From Zeugodacus cucurbitae (taxonomy: Eukaryota > Arthropoda > Insecta > Diptera > Tephritidae): a stretch of DNA of 64,000 bases. Shown piece after piece: positions 22,952 to 35,789 of the stretch (position 1 is the first letter of the stretch; the number at the start of each line of letters is the position of its first letter). Where the stretch lies: NCBI RefSeq assembly GCF_028554725.1, contig NC_071668.1:74331719-74395718 (forward strand), given 5' to 3'. Both the position numbers and the translations under genes were made by a program. The notes under the pieces were generated by a model. It was not told the DNA's origin. It ran no database searches and was given only the letters and a program-made list of their open reading frames with translations.

Positions 22952-24112
22952 CAAGTAAGGAAGGGCTAAGTTCGGGTGTAACCGAGCATTTTATACTCTC
23001 GCAATTTATTTATTTAACTTTATTTATATTATATAATACACAATTTGACCCACATATTCGTCATATATATTGTATAGTCCATTGAAAGTTGGAAACCCTA
23101 ATATTAGATTAGAAGCACCGAGGTCCTCATGTTCGATATATGGGGCCTTGAAAACCTAAGGTCCGATTTCGGTGATTTTTAGATATGGGCTGCCACGCTA
23201 TAAATACAGTATTTGTGCAAAGTTTTGCACCGATATCTTCACTAGTGCTTACTTTATATATTGTAAAGTAAACGATTCAGATCGTCTTCAAAGTTCTGGT
23301 ATATAGGAAGTAGGCGTGGTTGTGAAGCGATTTGGCCAATTTTCACAACATATTATTGGGAGGTAAGGAAACTATTACAAACCAAGTTTCATTGAAATCG
23401 GTCGAGTAGTTCCTGAGATATGGTTTTTGACCCATAAGGGGGCGACGCCACACACATTTTCCATTTTGTAAAAAAATCTGAGTGCAGCTTCCATCTGCCA
23501 TTTTTTATGTGAAATTTAATGTTTCTGCCGTGTTTCGTTAGTGAGTTAACCCACTTTTAGTAATTTTCAACCTAACTTTTGTATGAGAGGTAGGCATGGT
23601 TATTATCCGATTTCTGTCATTTTTGGACTGTATAAGGAAGTGGCTAAAAGAAACGACTGCAGAAAGTTTGGTTTATATAGCCTTATTGGTTTGCAACATA
23701 TGTACAAAAAACCTATTTGGGGGCGGGGCCACGCCCAATTCCCCAAAAAAATTACATCCAAAGATGCCCCTTCAGAGTGCGATCCATATTATTTCCATAG
23801 CTTTATTTATGGCTTAGTTATGGCACTTTATGTTTTTTCGGTTTTCGCCATTTTGTGGGTGTGGCAGTGGTCCGATTTTGCAGCAACCTTCCTATGGTGC
23901 CAAGTTTCATCAAGATATCTTATTTTTTACTCAAGTTACAGCTTGCACGGACGGACAGACAGACATCCGGATTTGAACTTTTCTCGTCATCATGATCATT
24001 TTGATATATATAACCCTATATCTAACTCGTTTAGTTTTGTGTGTTACAAACAACCGTTATGTGAACAAAATGATAATACTCTCTTAGCAAATTCGTTGCG
24101 AGAGTATAAAAA
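22952..24112 (-). mobile_element. DINE-like repeat, family 2, minus orientation
   Basis: Ends carry an inverted repeat: TTTATACTCTCGCAA at about 23000 and TTGCGAGAGTATAAA at 24096-24110. Beyond it, on the 3' side of the minus strand, lies a stem-loop, CTCGGTTACACCCGA, followed by a pyrimidine-rich tail ending near 22952. On the minus strand at about 24015-23945 there is (TA)n, a core beginning aatgatcatgatg and a GTCY microsatellite (gtctgtctgtccgtcc). This is the same order of parts as in the element at 4255-4980 but with different sequence. A 181-codon frame within it reads through repeat DNA and is not a gene. Confidence 0.65.
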
Positions 24113-24114
24113 TA

Positions 24115-25740
24115 GAATAATCATATAAAATGTAAAGCGACAAAGTTGGCGAAGGTTGAAAAGGCAATAGAGGCAAGAAAAGGCAGACAAAAAGCAAGGT
24201 AAAGTATATATATACATATATATATATATAGATAAATTTATAAGGTTTTATATAAATAAAACAACAACAACAAAAACGCACAAAGTGCTTACAAAGTCAA
24301 CACGCAGGCGAAAATATTTATTCTTCTGCGCCTGCTTTACAGATGAGCCATTAAACCAATAAACCATGAATCACATTGGGATAGGCATGAATTGGAAAAG
24401 GAATACGATAAATACACAAATGTAATGCAGCGCAGCTATGTCGAAGTGTAAATATGTACAAGGCAAGGAAGCCTCATCAATACCTATAAGGCAAGTAACG
24501 TAATTTGGATATGGAGCGCATAAATTGAATGCTCGACAAAGCTGTGTGGCGCACCAAAGCGCTTAAGTGTAGGCTAAAGTTTAGGCACAGCTCGTGGCAA
24601 TATCACTCAATATGCATGTGTGTGTGTTAGCTAAAATATTTGTGCTTTCGTTAAAATTCTATGGTAATGAGCTGCTGTACACACACATATACATATTTAC
24701 ATAGGCACTTTCAAGTCTGTAAGTAATAGGAAAATCTTAAACCGCAAGCGTTATGCGAGTGGCTTACACGCTTGGTTGGGGTTTACAGGACCAGCCTACA
24801 GTAGGCTCTTTAGCCGTTTGGTGCTACGCGAAGCCACGTGAAGACTTCTGCAGCCGCCTGTGCGTTGCGTTTACTCTTAGCTTTCACCTTAGTTGTTGTT
24901 GTTATTGCTTCTAGTTTGGTACGTTTCTTTTGTTAGCGTTTTTCTTATTGTCATGCTCTTAACTATTATCCTTGATTGAACGAGCGACGCCTGCTGTTCG
25001 CGTGCGCCGTTATTTGCTTTTACTGCACTTTCACAAATTTTCTTTCTCTCGCTCTCTTTTGTTGTTGTGCTTGGTCTAAGTTGGCCTTCCTTGGGAACTT
25101 GGGTTTCTTCCTACAGGGATAATCATGTGACAGGTGTAGGGATAAGGTTGTGGCAAGTTGGCGGAACAATTTATGCAGATTTTCTATTTTTTACATTTTT
25201 TGTAATCCGTAATGCACACACAATCGCGGTTGTTAATTTGTATGTGCTCTTAAGAGAGAGTTGGAGAGAGTTAGCGATCCATTAGATAATACAGCATCCT
25301 TATAGTAAATAGTTAAGGAACGTGTCTAACGTTTTTACACGTTATGTCTGTAATCTTTTTAATGGACTCAAGGACGCTCATAAAAATTATAAAATTAAAT
25401 TAAATTAAATCTATAAACGATTTAAATTAAAATTAATTTTTGATAAAAATTTAATAATTCTAAATCTCAGTTTTTCATTATAAATGCATTAAGCGGCAAC
25501 ATGGAGCATTTTTGTCATGAAAACTGACGAGTCTAACTTCTACGTTATACACAGATTTTAATAAATCAACCTACTTCATTTCGTTCTTCGGAATTTATAT
25601 TAATTAAGTCCTAAGAATCATAATATTTTTGCCGTGGATAACTCCAATAACACCTTTCGCACTCAGAAACATAAGGAAATTGTTGGTAAATATTTTTAAT
25701 TTTAATTGTTCCCTGAAATTTGCTCTGGAAAATTATTTTG
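24115..25740. other. No supported gene
   Basis: TA-microsatellite near 24205-24235, CA/TG patches, and a pyrimidine-rich patch around 24990-25060. No exon pattern was recognised. From 25370 the sequence becomes extremely AT-rich (attaaattaaatt). Confidence 0.45.
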
Positions 25741-25756
25741 GATTTCATTACGTGTC

Positions 25757-25840
25757 GCCTAAAGGTAGGCAATGAATATTAGCATTGTGTCAATCGTACG
25801 TGATAACGCTGAACTTGCAAAAACTTGCCTACATTTAGGC
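25757..25840. repeat. Inverted pair of GCCTA-N4-TAGGC motifs
   Basis: GCCTAAAGGTAGGC at 25757-25770 faces GCCTACATTTAGGC at 25827-25840, with 56 bp between. Each arm is itself a palindrome (GCCTA/TAGGC). No flanking target duplication is evident. Confidence 0.7.
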
Positions 25841-25999
25841 CGATATTGTATAAACATAACAAAAATGCGCCTAATAACACATTTTTTAAAGTTCTAAAGT
25901 CAAATTATGGCATGGTACAGGTTTAGACTTCAAAAATACCTTTAAAAGCAATAAACAAAATTTAAATGGAGGAAAGGATGTACCATTAAAACAATTTAC

Positions 26000-27410
26000 T
26001 AGAGACCGACCGATTTATCGGCCTTGGTATCGGCATCGGCCATATTTGGCCGATTCTTAGCCGATTCTTTCTATTTCTTTCGGATTACACTAAAATACAT
26101 TTTTCTTATTTTTTCTTTCTTTCTTAAGTATTTCTTTAAAGCATAAAATTTGAATTCTTCTGTTTAACATATAAAACACAGTGATTCACATTTGACTAAA
26201 CTAATAAATCACTACGCTGATAATTTAAGACTAGTATAAAGAAATTCAGTAATTTTGCATTAAATTGAAGGTTTTATTTAGCACTGCTAGAACGATTCGA
26301 TTTATGTCAAATATTCAAAGTTTTGTTTAACAACTTGTTGAGATTTTGAAGATAATGTCATAAAGCCACTATTATAGAAGCATTCGTAACTAGGAGAGTC
26401 TATTTTTAAAAGTTCACCATAGACAGGATCACGAAATAATCACTTGGTGCTGTCCTGGACTATAAGGTGTATGCAAAAGAACCTGCCAAACAAGATTCCA
26501 AAGTTTCTATCGAGTCACTATCCCTATGGGACGCCTTTCACAATGCGATACATAAATGACAAAAGTCATCTCTTTGAAAATAACGGCTTATTTTTACTAA
26601 ACTTACTATATTCGAATATTGGCCTTAATGCTCATATTTGTCCTTAAGGAATTAAATGGCCTATTTTTTATAATTTTTTTCTATGTAAACAATTATTTTT
26701 TTTAATTCAAAGTTTTTTCTGTCTTATAAATACATATTTAAAGAATAATTTCTGAAATTTTCAAAAAAAAATTAAAACTCCTCCATTGAGATGTCATTTC
26801 CGGTGACGCCTCGGAGAGAAGGTGCATCCGCTTTGTCAGCATAACTCCTGACAGGATCATCCAAATTGAAAAAAAAAAAAACAAAATAAAAGTGTTCTAC
26901 GTAGAAAACAAAAAATTGGGATTTTGGCAGCCATTTTCCCAAAAAAAAAAACAATAATAACTGACGTGTAGCGCACACCTTCCAAAGACTATATCTCCGA
27001 AACTATTATTCGAATCGACTTGAAAATTTAGGATAATATTATGGAGATGTTGTATAAATTAATAAGCAAAAAAAAAGAAAAAAAAGAATTTTTGAATCCA
27101 CGAAATCCACGAACCCCTTAAAGGAAAAAAGCTATATTGCTGATTCGCTTTGAAAAAATGTGAATAACTTATTTTTTCTATCAACATACATATGTATATA
27201 TTATATTATAATAATAATTTATTTAGTTTTGAATAATAATTAAATGAATAAACAACTTCATATTTACATATGTTTATGTAGTTGTTTACTTATTTTGTAA
27301 TGTTATTTGTATTTGTTTTTCTTTTGTTGCTATACTAATTTATTAAATAAAGTTATTGATGGAAGTATCGGCATCGGCATCGGCATCGGCCGATTCTTTG
27401 CCAACTAAAA
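26000..27410 (+). mobile_element. hAT-like element, copy 1 (non-autonomous, right terminus shortened)
   Basis: The left end is TAGAGACCGACCGATTTATC, followed by alternating ATCGGC/CGGCAT motifs. The right end has (ATCGGC)n and CCGATTCTTTGCCAACTA. Near-identical 8-bp flanks, caatttac (25992-25999) and aaatttac (27411-27418), suggest a hAT-length target duplication. The outer left half (26000-26460) aligns base by base with the reverse complement of 57532 down to about 57125. Relative to that copy, about 50 bp of the right terminus is missing. There is no transposase; the middle is occupied by a foreign segment ending at TTAA 27118-27121. Confidence 0.7.
26648..27117. mobile_element. TTAA-type insert inside hAT copy 1
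   Basis: The segment ends at TTAA 27118-27121 and reads, inward from there on the minus strand, GGGGTTCGTGGATTTCG. It sits at the same CCTTTAAGG junction as the insert in hAT copy 2, whose first bases are also GGGG. Weak similarity to that insert continues inward (gcttattaatttata versus gcttattcgatagtttata). The other boundary near 26644-26647 (also TTAA) is tentative. No coding capacity. Confidence 0.45.
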
Positions 27411-27511
27411 AAATTTACTTTTTCGAGGTGAATGTGTAATCTTAAAGGTGATTAACTTTTCCGAGATTATTTACTTTCTGAGAATTTACTTTTCGAGAGT
27501 ATACTGTATTA

Positions 27512-27800
27512 GATCTAAAACTTTGCTTCCGCCGTTTTCCAATAGATGTCCTTAGGGTCAAGCACAGGTTGATTAAATCGATTAAATCGTTTTATATCGA
27601 TCTTGGACATTTGAGTCAACATTAACCCAACAAAATATTTGTAGAGATCGGTTTGCATCCCAAATTTGTTCTCAACTGAAAATGTCACTTTTTGAGCCGA
27701 ATTTTCGACATTTGTGAGAAATTTTGCTTTTCTTTTTTAATTCCAAGAAAAGTGCGGTTGAGGCTCATCGACATTTGTAACCGTTTTTATAAAAAAAAAA
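27512..27800 (+). mobile_element. Strongly deleted mariner derivative
   Basis: Positions 27512-27769 match 39443-39695 closely: the end gctttgcttccgccgtttt-like terminus, the leader, and the first codons with MSLF-type start. At about 27770 the sequence jumps to acatttgtaaccgtttttat, which in the longer copy lies after the stop codon at about 40240. The derivative has therefore lost the whole transposase core. The right terminal repeat is replaced by an A-run, so it is probably truncated too. Confidence 0.8.
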
Positions 27801-30074
27801 AAAAAAATATTTCTTTAAAATCTTTTTTGAATGAAATAATTTACATTTTCTTAGAAAAATTCACATTAATATTATAGCTTTTCCATTTTTTTCCTTTAAT
27901 CTTCAGTCATTTCATTCACACACACTTAAATATCCTTGAAAAGTACTCAGACGCAATGGAAAAAAGAATCTCTACGAGTACAACCGCGTTAACGAATACA
28001 CTTGTTTTGGATTTACGTATGACAATGCCCCTGACATTTACGCTTACATAGCCAATGTCACCAAGGTGCGTGAGTACGCATGTAAGTGGGTGTATATATA
28101 CCTGGTTGTGGCACAAACTTTGTTAGTGAATACTTGTAGGAGGATATACATATCTAGAGAAAGATACAAGTAATCCGCACGTTTAGTTATAACTGAGCAT
28201 AGTTTTAGCCGTATACGATAGGCTACAGTGTAAAATAATGCAAAAAAATGCAGAGACGCACAAATACGTTGGGTTTGGAGGTTCACAGAAGGAGTAACGG
28301 TAAAAGATACACAATTGTAAATAAAAGAAATATTTGTTAAATATATTTTTTTAAGTATTTTAAGATAATATGAGTTAAAAAAATTTTCATTTAGAAGGCT
28401 TGGAAATTCGGAAATTTTCTTTTAATTTTACTTATTTATTATTATTAATATTTTTTTGGAAATATATATTTAGTTTCTAATGTTTTTATTTTATATATTT
28501 TTTTATTTTTATTTTATTTTATATATATTTTTTTTAATTTTTTTTTTGTATTTTTTTGTTCGAAATATATTTTTTGTTTCTCATATTTTTTTCATTTATC
28601 TCTAGCAGTCTTAAACAGTTATACAAGTTATTGCGCTCACCTTTTTTATACTGCAACATTAATTAATACCGTTGGCTAACACTTTTTTATATGATTTGCT
28701 CCACTGTAAGTGTTGAATTTATGCGTAATTTATGTTAATATAGCTTTATTGTTAGTTTGCTGTTTTATAATGTGTTTACAGTTAGTTAAATCACTTTTGC
28801 ACACTTTTAAATTGATATTATAAACACTTTGTAGTTTTATTAGTTTCACAATGCAATTGCACAGTAATTAGTTTATAATGATTTTTTGTTTAATTTTTTA
28901 ATATAATTTTATATGATTTAAATAATTTTTAGTTTTTTTTTTAATGCATAATAAATGTTTTCATATGATTTTTTGGGTTTTATTTTTATTTAATTTATTT
29001 TTTTAATTTTTTATAATTTTTTTTCACACACTCAGTGATCTCAAGTGAGTTAAGTTAATGAATTGTTTTTAATTAATTTTATTGTTATTGTTTTTTTTTC
29101 AAATTTTTGCTTCACGCGATTGTAATCACGTTTAACTTTGCGCCACAGTTTTTAAATTTGAATTTCTGATATTTCTGCAGCTTGGCACTGGGCCTGCACT
29201 TGCTTGCCGCTAGCAAATGTCGAGCTAACCTGCACATTCACACAAATATTACGCCTAGCCGGAGCTGTGATAGTGGCAAAGCCAAGATAGTATGTATTTT
29301 GACAAGGTAATAATACTGGCTGGTGATACGCTTACGAGAAGTCTGCCACAAAACCGTTAATTTTCATTTAAGGCGCTGTTTATGTGTTGCAACATCCTAG
29401 CAATGCACACACACACACGCTTGTATTATATGTAACATATGAATGAGTGCACACGTTAACGCAACTAACGTGTCTTCTTATACATTTAGTACAACGAAAT
29501 TTCGTTTTACGATTGACATTAAACACGTACTAACATTTCGTTGCCAGACACAAACAGACACAGTTGGGTTGCAAAAATTGATTTTTTTTTTATTATTTTT
29601 ACTTTGACTTTTCGCTACTTTTCTTTATGCTCTTGTATTGATATCACACTTTATGTAGCTGTTTAATGCTGCTGCTGCTGCTGTTCGTGCTTTCTATGTA
29701 TTTCCTCCAATAAACACCTCCTTGCCTGCTGCCTGGCTTAATCCGCCGCACACTCCAACACTTCACCCGCTCGCACTGCACCGCATCCACACTCGTACAC
29801 ACACACTCACGCGCGTCAACACGCTTGCAGCAGCCCCAACGATAACGGTGTACAATTTCAAGTGTAACCTACAATGTGTTGCCCCGTTTTGTATGCTACT
29901 TTTAGCCTTTTGGTCTTGATCCTTTTCTTTCTTTTACAAGTACAAAACACACACACACACACAAGTGGTGGCTATTAGTATACTTATACAATATAGAGGA
30001 TAAGGAAAAAAATGTGTAATTTGAAAGCAGCGACAATGTGCGATCTACGGAGGAGATACTTTCAATCGAAAACG

Positions 30075-30107
30075 TAACGTGCAGCTTCGCGTTTAGCGCC
30101 CAACTGA
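30075..30107 (-). promoter_or_regulatory. Candidate core promoter (initiator), minus strand
   Basis: The minus strand has TCAGTT at 30107-30102, a match to the arthropod initiator, followed by a GC-richer segment (GGGCGCTAAACGCGAAGC). No TATA box precedes it. GAGAG motifs on the same strand lie 370-430 bp upstream (30480-30530), as is common at fly promoters. No exon or splice site was identified downstream, so this stays a weak candidate. Confidence 0.25.
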
Positions 30108-32426
30108 GCTTCCGTTGGCGCTGGTCATTGAATATTACATGTGAGCGCATGTGAGCTCAACGAGCCGAGTGCACGCATACACACGAAAGCACTCGACAAC
30201 AAGCAAGCAAGTACCGTATCGTCTGTGCAGCCCAGATGTAGCAGCTGCATGTGTGTGTATTTTATTGTTGTTGCGCGGCGTCGATATGTCTCTGCGGCGT
30301 ATGAGCAGACACACAACTACCAACACGCGAAGTATGCAAGCAAGTTCGGCTTTAACGATAATAGTTTCGTTTAGACATTCGGCTTGAATGCCGTAGCCTC
30401 AATCGATGCTTCCGCTTGAGTGCTGGTCAATTGGCGAAGTTCTAAAAAATGTTTGCACTCGTGAAAGCTGTGAGTTTATATTCTCACGCTCTCTTTCACT
30501 CACGCTCTCACACGCGCTCTTTCATTCACATTTCTAAATAACACTCAATTTCACTGAGCCTTAATTTCATGTAAGCGAAAGTTCGACGTCGTATGTCAAC
30601 CCCTCGAATGCAATTGCTTGCTGTCGGGGGTGTCTCAATTGTTGTAATTATGTATGGTCAACGTTGTTGTTGTTTTTAGGGCGGAAGCTTGCATTTTTTA
30701 TGAGTCTGAAATTTTGTTTGTGCCCTCTTTGTTTTGTATGTGCGAAAAAAGCCGGTAATAGTTTTGTGTGGCAACGGAAGACACGTTGACATACATAGGG
30801 TTGTATTTTAAGAGGATCTTAAGCCAATTTACTTTTAAAAAATTGGAATGAAAAATAGAAAAGTAGACTGTAACAGCCTGCGGTATGCTTTAGTAGATCG
30901 AGTATGAAAAAATAAATATTTAGTTGTTCAGAGGGATCCAAGAAGCTTTGGAAACTCAGTCATACACAAAAGTGAGATTTGCTGCTTTAAAATATTGCTT
31001 AAGTTCTTGTAGTTTACCGTTTCTTATGTAGTACATGTTTTCTTATTATTATTTTCCAAGTGAGCAGAAAATCTTGACTAAAAGCTTTTAGTGACTACTT
31101 ACACAAGAAATTGCCATTCATGAAGAAGGATTGACGTGTCTTTTAGACTAACTAAGTATTTTACGAATAAATTTCCATATCGCATGGAAAAAGCTTTCAG
31201 GACTTCAGAAAGCTTTTAGGGACTACTTTCACGAAAAAAAATTCTAAAAAATTAATCGCCCCAGAAACCCTGATTACCAAATATTTTACGAATAAAAAAA
31301 AAAGCTTTCAGGAAACCAAAATTGAACTCCCCCGAAACCCTGAAAGCAAGTAGGCACACAAATAAAAAAAAGTACTCTGAATACTCTCACTTTCACGACA
31401 CTTTCTTAAACTCTGCTCAAGCAAAATAAGCGAATTCTTTTGCTACGAAAGCAATAAACGGCCGCTGAAAGCGAAAGTTGAGCTTTACGAGCGCCTTAGA
31501 AAGCTGCAACTAAAAAAGCTCGCTCACTTTTACACTCATTCACTCCGCAAAAGCTACGCATAATGTATGCTAAAAAAGCTCTAAATTTTTTTCGAACACA
31601 CGAATACAACAATACCAAAACTGCTCCTTCGGGTAGCCGTCAAGCCGCTACAAAGCATACAAAGGCCATTGCAAGTATTCCCAGCACAATTTCTATTAAG
31701 TAAGGTTATGATACGCGTCCTGTGTCCTTCCTTTGTATTGGACTTAAAAGCTGCGTAAGCTTTCTTTTTGTGGGTGTGTACCAACGGCGGCAGCTACAAT
31801 GCTTTGCCTAAGGATGCTGTGTAAGCCTAAAAAGTTTGACATTCTGACGGTATAGGGATGTTTTGGGAAGGTGAAACGTTGCCTGCCGCCTAATAGGGAA
31901 GGTTGACTTGGGAAGGCTGATTACAAAAGGGACCTTGACAGCGGAATGACGGCTGTAAACAACAAACATAATGAAAGACAAAAAACTCACTGATTTCACT
32001 GAAGATAGATGATGATGCGCTATGATTCAATGTAATTGTTGGCACTTGTCCATTTTTTTTTTGTTGTACGCTTAGCTACTGCTTTTGAGCTTACGCAGGT
32101 GTACACGTAAAAATGCTGCGCGCTTTGTGATTGGAGTTTTCTCTCAAGTACTTGAGAGGCGCAAACACGCGGTGGGTGGTGTCATGCCGAAAAATAAATA
32201 ATTCGCAAATCACTTGACAAACGAAAAATGGTTTTAAGGCGAAAACGTGCATATAAATGAGGAAACGTGGCATACTTTTAGGCGCTTTGTCATTTTATAC
32301 CATTTATGTTAACATTTTTACTACTGTATCCCACGCATATTATTATAAAATATATAATTCAGCAAAAATAAATATTTTTTCCATGAAATTTCATGCGCAA
32401 ATTCAAACCGCGCAATTATTTAAATA

Positions 32427-32440
32427 GCCTAGCTTTAGGC
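32427..32440. repeat. Single GCCTA-N4-TAGGC palindrome
   Basis: GCCTAGCTTTAGGC: the same palindromic frame as the motifs at 25757, 25827, 40486 and 62861, but with a different four-base centre (GCTT). Could be chance. Confidence 0.4.
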
Positions 32441-33380
32441 GCCTAATAAGTTTGTTTGCAAAAAGTGTAGGCTTTTTGTAATTGGGATGTTGCGACGTCA
32501 AAGGTCATATTGATTTTCAATTAAAAGCACACAAACACACACACATAGGCGCGCCACATTATGTGGGGGCAAATACAATACATGTCGTATGTGCGTCAAA
32601 ACAAAAAACAACATGTGCTGTTCTAGCCTGCTGACAGCGTATATCCTTGCCTCGAGCGCATATAGAGAGCGGCTTGTTCATAGTTGCATTTTATTTTCAT
32701 TAGCATTTTGTGTTTATTATTATTTTTTGGCCTCATAAATTTATTTTCTTTCTGAGTACTACCATTACATTGTATATACATATATATTTATATATGTGTC
32801 TGTTTCAGCGCCCAAGCGCACCCAGTCGTCATATTTTAGTTGTGTTCGCCTTTTCACTGCTCATAAATATTCATTACATTTTGCGGGAATAATTACAATG
32901 ACGGCGCACATTCACGTTTCGCCGCTTTTTAGCAAAATATGTTTGTGCCCCAATCTGTACATAGATGCGTATAAATTTGCACATTTTTTCTCCATACAAT
33001 ATGAATTTTGGTTGTTTCTATGATTCATAAATATAAATAATGTATGCATGTCATTGTAAAGCTAGACGTAAAGCATATGTTTAGGCGCCAAAGCTTGTAG
33101 GGTTGCTAGTGAGGATGCTTAAACTGAATTTTAAACTATTAACATAACTTAAAGTCTAAAATATGGATTTTTTTCAGATTTGTAAATTTAAAATAGCAAA
33201 ACTCACCTTCTTTAGAATTACTTGGGATTCCTTCCAATTGGAGCTTTTCTCTGCTGAGCTTTAAGCCATATATATTTATGATTAAATATTTGTTTTTGTT
33301 GTTAATATACTCAGACTCCACTTTTACATCCATCTACATTTTCTTCCATGCTTGTTATGCAGTTTAAGTCGGAAAGTAGA

Positions 33381-34161
33381 AGCTTTCACAACAAGTATTC
33401 TAACAACACTAAAAGCTTGAGCTTAAACTTATATCGTCTGAATTTTTATTTCTTTAAATAATTTTAATTAGCACTCCTTTCATTTTACTTATATTTAAAG
33501 CTTTCATAACATGAACTCAAAACCATAGCTTTCACCAAATTTTTCTGATTTTCATTAACATTTCATTACTAAGGGCTAAAGCTTTCACTAATTTACACTG
33601 TATCACTTTGCGTACATAATCACATGATTAAAATTGCTTTTAAAGTCTTCAGCTTTCTTTGCTTATTTTGTTTATTTTTATATTTCACACCAAATTAAAT
33701 TTCATTTAATTATATTTATTATTTCACAAATCATTCTATGAAATTTTTTTAGTGCATAAACTTTATTAACGCTTTACTTGAATTGAGCTTTCACTAATTT
33801 CTTTTTTCACTTATTAAATTATTGTTTTAGTACTTTTTTCTTGATATTAATAACGCTCATATTACAAAAATTCACGTGCCGAAATAAAATTAACACTCAA
33901 AGCTTACAAGCCTTTTAATCAAAACAGATTTTTATCAGCATTTTCTTTGTATTCAGTATTTTCTTTGTTAAGCACTTTAACGTCGTTTCTGAACTTTCAC
34001 CGTGATGATTTTAACACATTTTTCTTTCGCGTTTTCTCATTTTATATCACTTTTACTATATTTCTCAATCTTGATTGAATTTTAATTAAACCACATATGA
34101 ATGTGATATTATATTCTTTGGAGCTTTCATTTCTTTTTCATTCATCGCACTGAGCTTTCAT
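33381..34161 (+). promoter_or_regulatory. Homotypic cluster of AGCTTTCA(C/T) motifs
   Basis: AGCTTTCA followed by C or T occurs at 33381, 33499, 33527, 33580, 33786, 34122 and 34153, all on the plus strand, with further copies at 34819 and 37038. In random DNA of this size one would expect well under one. The region is otherwise AT-rich without a gene. It may be a cluster of protein binding sites or the worn remains of a tandem repeat; no regular spacing is visible. Confidence 0.45.
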
Positions 34162-34234
34162 CAGGTGAACAAGTTTTTATTATTTCCACTTTCAGCTTTA
34201 AGCATGCATTAAATCAACTTTCACAAGCTGGTTT

Positions 34235-35785
34235 CTGTTAGAACTTTTAGATCTGAAAAAATATACATATATATTTTATTTTTGTAATTAATTTTTTTTT
34301 TGTTTTTTTGAAAATGCGATTTTAATTCTACATTTAGGTATTTAATACAACATACAGTTATGTGTATATATATGTTACAATAATGACAAGTAAATTATAA
34401 ACAGATAATTGTCGAAAGTGTAGCTTAAAACGCATTTGCCAAATATCAAGTCACTGAAGCGTAACTTTTACTAATAATTGACATATGAGAGAGTAGGTAC
34501 AACACTTACGTGGTTAAATGGCATATAATGTACCTGATAAACGCACAAATTATTTTTTTTATCAGATGCAAAATTTTTAAGTGTAATGACGCTTTCACTT
34601 TCACTTTCACAATCAACAATATAATAATTATAATATTGCCTTACTTAGTCTGCATGCAAAAATTTAGACAGCCATACAATTCCAATAAGTTGTTTACGTT
34701 AATGTTGTCTACAGCAATTCTGATGTTCAAAGATATATAGTATATTTCAACACCCATTTATTTCTTAGAACTATTTTGTTCAACATGAAATTAATTAAGA
34801 TCTTTCTTCTTTGCGGTAAGCTTTCATCTTCGACCTCTGCTATATGACGAACTAAATTAGAAAATCGCATGATTCGAATTTAGAGCGCTAAACGAATTAA
34901 AGAAAACTCTAGCTGGCAAGTATACTACTATACGTATTAATACGATATTTGAAAAGAGAGTGGAAGTTTTAATTAAATTTTTCAACTTTTTTAAGTTTAA
35001 CGATCATTTGCTGGGGGTAATCAATTACTTATGTCAGTTATTTTACAAGTATATAATTGTCATATTAGTATGCTCAATCATATTTAATATTTGCCCTCGT
35101 CGAAGCGTATTGTAGTGCTCAGAGTAATTGATTATACTCATTCAGTTCATAGATTACGTCCATGGCTTCAAAATTTTACAAAATATTTGAAAAAGAGTCG
35201 TAGTGGATAATCTTAAAAATTGATTTAAAAAGAACAAAGTAATAAATGACCTACATCATCGTCACTTTAATAACGTTTATCAGCAATTGTGTCATATTAA
35301 CTGACAATTCTCAAAAGAATAAACATAGTTAACTAAGACAATTTATGCAAAAATATGTCACAATAATCACACAAAATCTAAAAATGTAGTGAAATAAAAT
35401 TTGTAAAATAATATATATAAATATCGAGGCTGGAGAAAGTAAGAGCATACATACTAGGATGGGTCAGACTTTAAAAAGACTCATATCGATATATGGTAAC
35501 AATACAAAAGCTTTCTGATCGAATTTGATCTAAGTATGAGATATGATTTTTTTTTTTTTTTTGAGAAGATTATTTGCTAAAAATGCGGTCTAAACCTTTC
35601 TTTTATGGTTGAGAGAATTTAGTAATGCGCCAAGATGTAGGCAACATTTGTAAATAAAATATATAATACAAAAAACTGGAGTAAAATTATTTTGCTAGAA
35701 ATCTCATTTGCTTTAAAAATATCATGGAAATTGTTCATTAAATTTTAAAAATTCTTAAAAAAAGTACGGAAGACTAAAAAATTTA
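34235..35785. other. No gene seen; AT-rich
   Basis: Very AT-rich, with CTTTCA triplets at 34593-34610 and a single atgtaggcaac motif at about 35635. No coding pattern. Confidence 0.5.
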
Positions 35786-35789
35786 TTTA

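Larger units (their letters stand above)
27801..33370. other. No supported gene; candidate minus-strand promoter inside
   Basis: From 28300 to 29100 the DNA is extremely T-rich on this strand. Between 29150 and 30640 it is more balanced, with CA-microsatellites and CTCTCT/CACTCTC patches near 30480-30530. A weak minus-strand initiator lies at 30102-30107. Two loosely repeated blocks with aagctttcagga occur at 31190 and 31306. No coding exon was recognised. Confidence 0.45.

Noticed and set aside
23583..24128. 181-codon frame
   Set aside because: Lies entirely inside a DINE-like repeat, and includes its microsatellite and stem region.
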